From Gallionellaceae bacterium (GTDB lineage: Bacteria > Pseudomonadota > Gammaproteobacteria > Burkholderiales > Gallionellaceae): a stretch of 39,179 nucleotides of DNA. The stretch covers positions 37,678 to 76,856 of the forward strand of contig JAQTOM010000001.1 of the NCBI GenBank assembly GCA_028713345.1, given 5' to 3'. Within the stretch, counting starts at the first letter, position 1, and each line of letters begins with the position of its first letter. The notes beneath the pieces were generated by a model. The model did not search any database. It was not told the DNA's origin and saw only the letters and a program-made list of their open reading frames with translations. Positions 38,688 to 39,179 of the stretch are shown here, piece after piece. Made by a program: the position numbers and the translations under genes.

Positions 38688-38897
38688 ATGAACCACCAGG
38701 AGCTATTCGTCCACCTGGAAAGCGATAATTTCACTGCACAGGAGGCGTCCGAATACCTTGAGATGTCCATGACTACGTTTCGTCGTTATGTGAGCAGCGG
38801 CAAACTCAAGCCCGCCTCAACGGTCGGCAGGAACCAGATGTTCGCGGTGCAGCAACTCAAATCGTTCAAGAAGTCGTTGCGCGATGTGAGGGGTTGA
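38688..38897 (+). CDS. Excisionase-like helix-turn-helix protein
   Basis: FTAQEASEYLEMSMTTFRRYVSSGKLKPASTVGRNQMFAVQQLKSF; HTH_17/excisionase-like pattern. Confidence 0.7.
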   Translation: MNHQELFVHLESDNFTAQEASEYLEMSMTTFRRYVSSGKLKPASTVGRNQMFAVQQLKSFKKSLRDVRG

Positions 38898-38903
38898 CAT
38901 GCC

Positions 38904-39171
38904 ATGGATAAAAAACTTTTCGCGGACTTGAAACAGAGCCTGAAAGAAGCCACGGCTACCCGCCGTGGCGAGCTTTTGCCGGGACGGGTAACGGAAATCA
39001 ATGCCCCGGATGCAAAAACGATCCGCACAAAAGTTGGCCTAAGCCAAACTGAGTTCGCCCGCCTAATCGGGGTCAAGGTCGCCACTCTCAGAAATTGGGA
39101 ACAGCGCCGCCGCTTTGCTGACCATCGTTGAAAAAGAACCCGACGCGGCACTAAGGGCACTGCACGCCTGA
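38904..39171 (+). pseudogene. NadS/HigA-like HTH regulator, frameshifted near its 3' end
   Basis: MDKKLFADLKQSLKEA...KTIRTKVGLSQTEFARLIGVKVATLRNWEQRR then out of frame; the other frame continues AALLTIVEKEPDAALRALHA* ending at 39171. Confidence 0.72.
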
Positions 39172-39179
39172 TGAAACTA

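Noticed and set aside
1-39179. CRISPR array
   Set aside because: No regularly spaced direct repeats with unique spacers; the repeats seen are palindromic elements or short tandem repeats.
1-39179. tRNA or rRNA genes
   Set aside because: No tRNA cloverleaf-like GGTTCRA...CCA pattern or rRNA sequence recognised by eye; a tRNAscan/Infernal run would be needed to be certain.

Overview
The window is a GC-rich proteobacterial chromosome segment. Its gene content and order (amgK|lptD-surA-pdxA-rsmA; ribE-ribD-nrdR-glyA) look betaproteobacterial, but that is inferred from gene order, not from a search. Most of it is ordinary housekeeping DNA: LPS/OMP assembly, vitamin B6, riboflavin, one-carbon metabolism, a formate/nitrite-type transporter, DUF1015, lpxH, a cyclophilin, an L,D-transpeptidase, glnS, a universal stress protein and cysS. 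The accessory core is about 12.4-30.3 kb and has two divergent operons. The minus-strand operon reads bcsB-like -> nfrB-like (GT2 + C-terminal MshEN-like repeats) -> nfrA-like -> wecB, which looks like a self-contained c-di-GMP-controlled amino-sugar exopolysaccharide (phage N4 receptor type) locus. The plus-strand operon reads HTH-REC regulator -> TonB-dependent receptor -> YfiR-like -> hybrid histidine kinase -> CHASE/multi-PAS/GGDEF diguanylate cyclase, a plausible dedicated signal-input and c-di-GMP module. A second theme is a family of CCCTCTCCC/GGGAGAGGG palindromic elements inserted in frame, without stop codons, into cysS, ribD and the histidine kinase, with an intergenic relative. There are also two TTTGGAGT-headed triple-hairpin elements and a REP-like element. 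The 3' end has a small accessory cluster (DUF6883-like, DUF4926-like, excisionase-like HTH, frameshifted NadS/HigA-like regulator). All family assignments are by eye from the translations; no database search was run.
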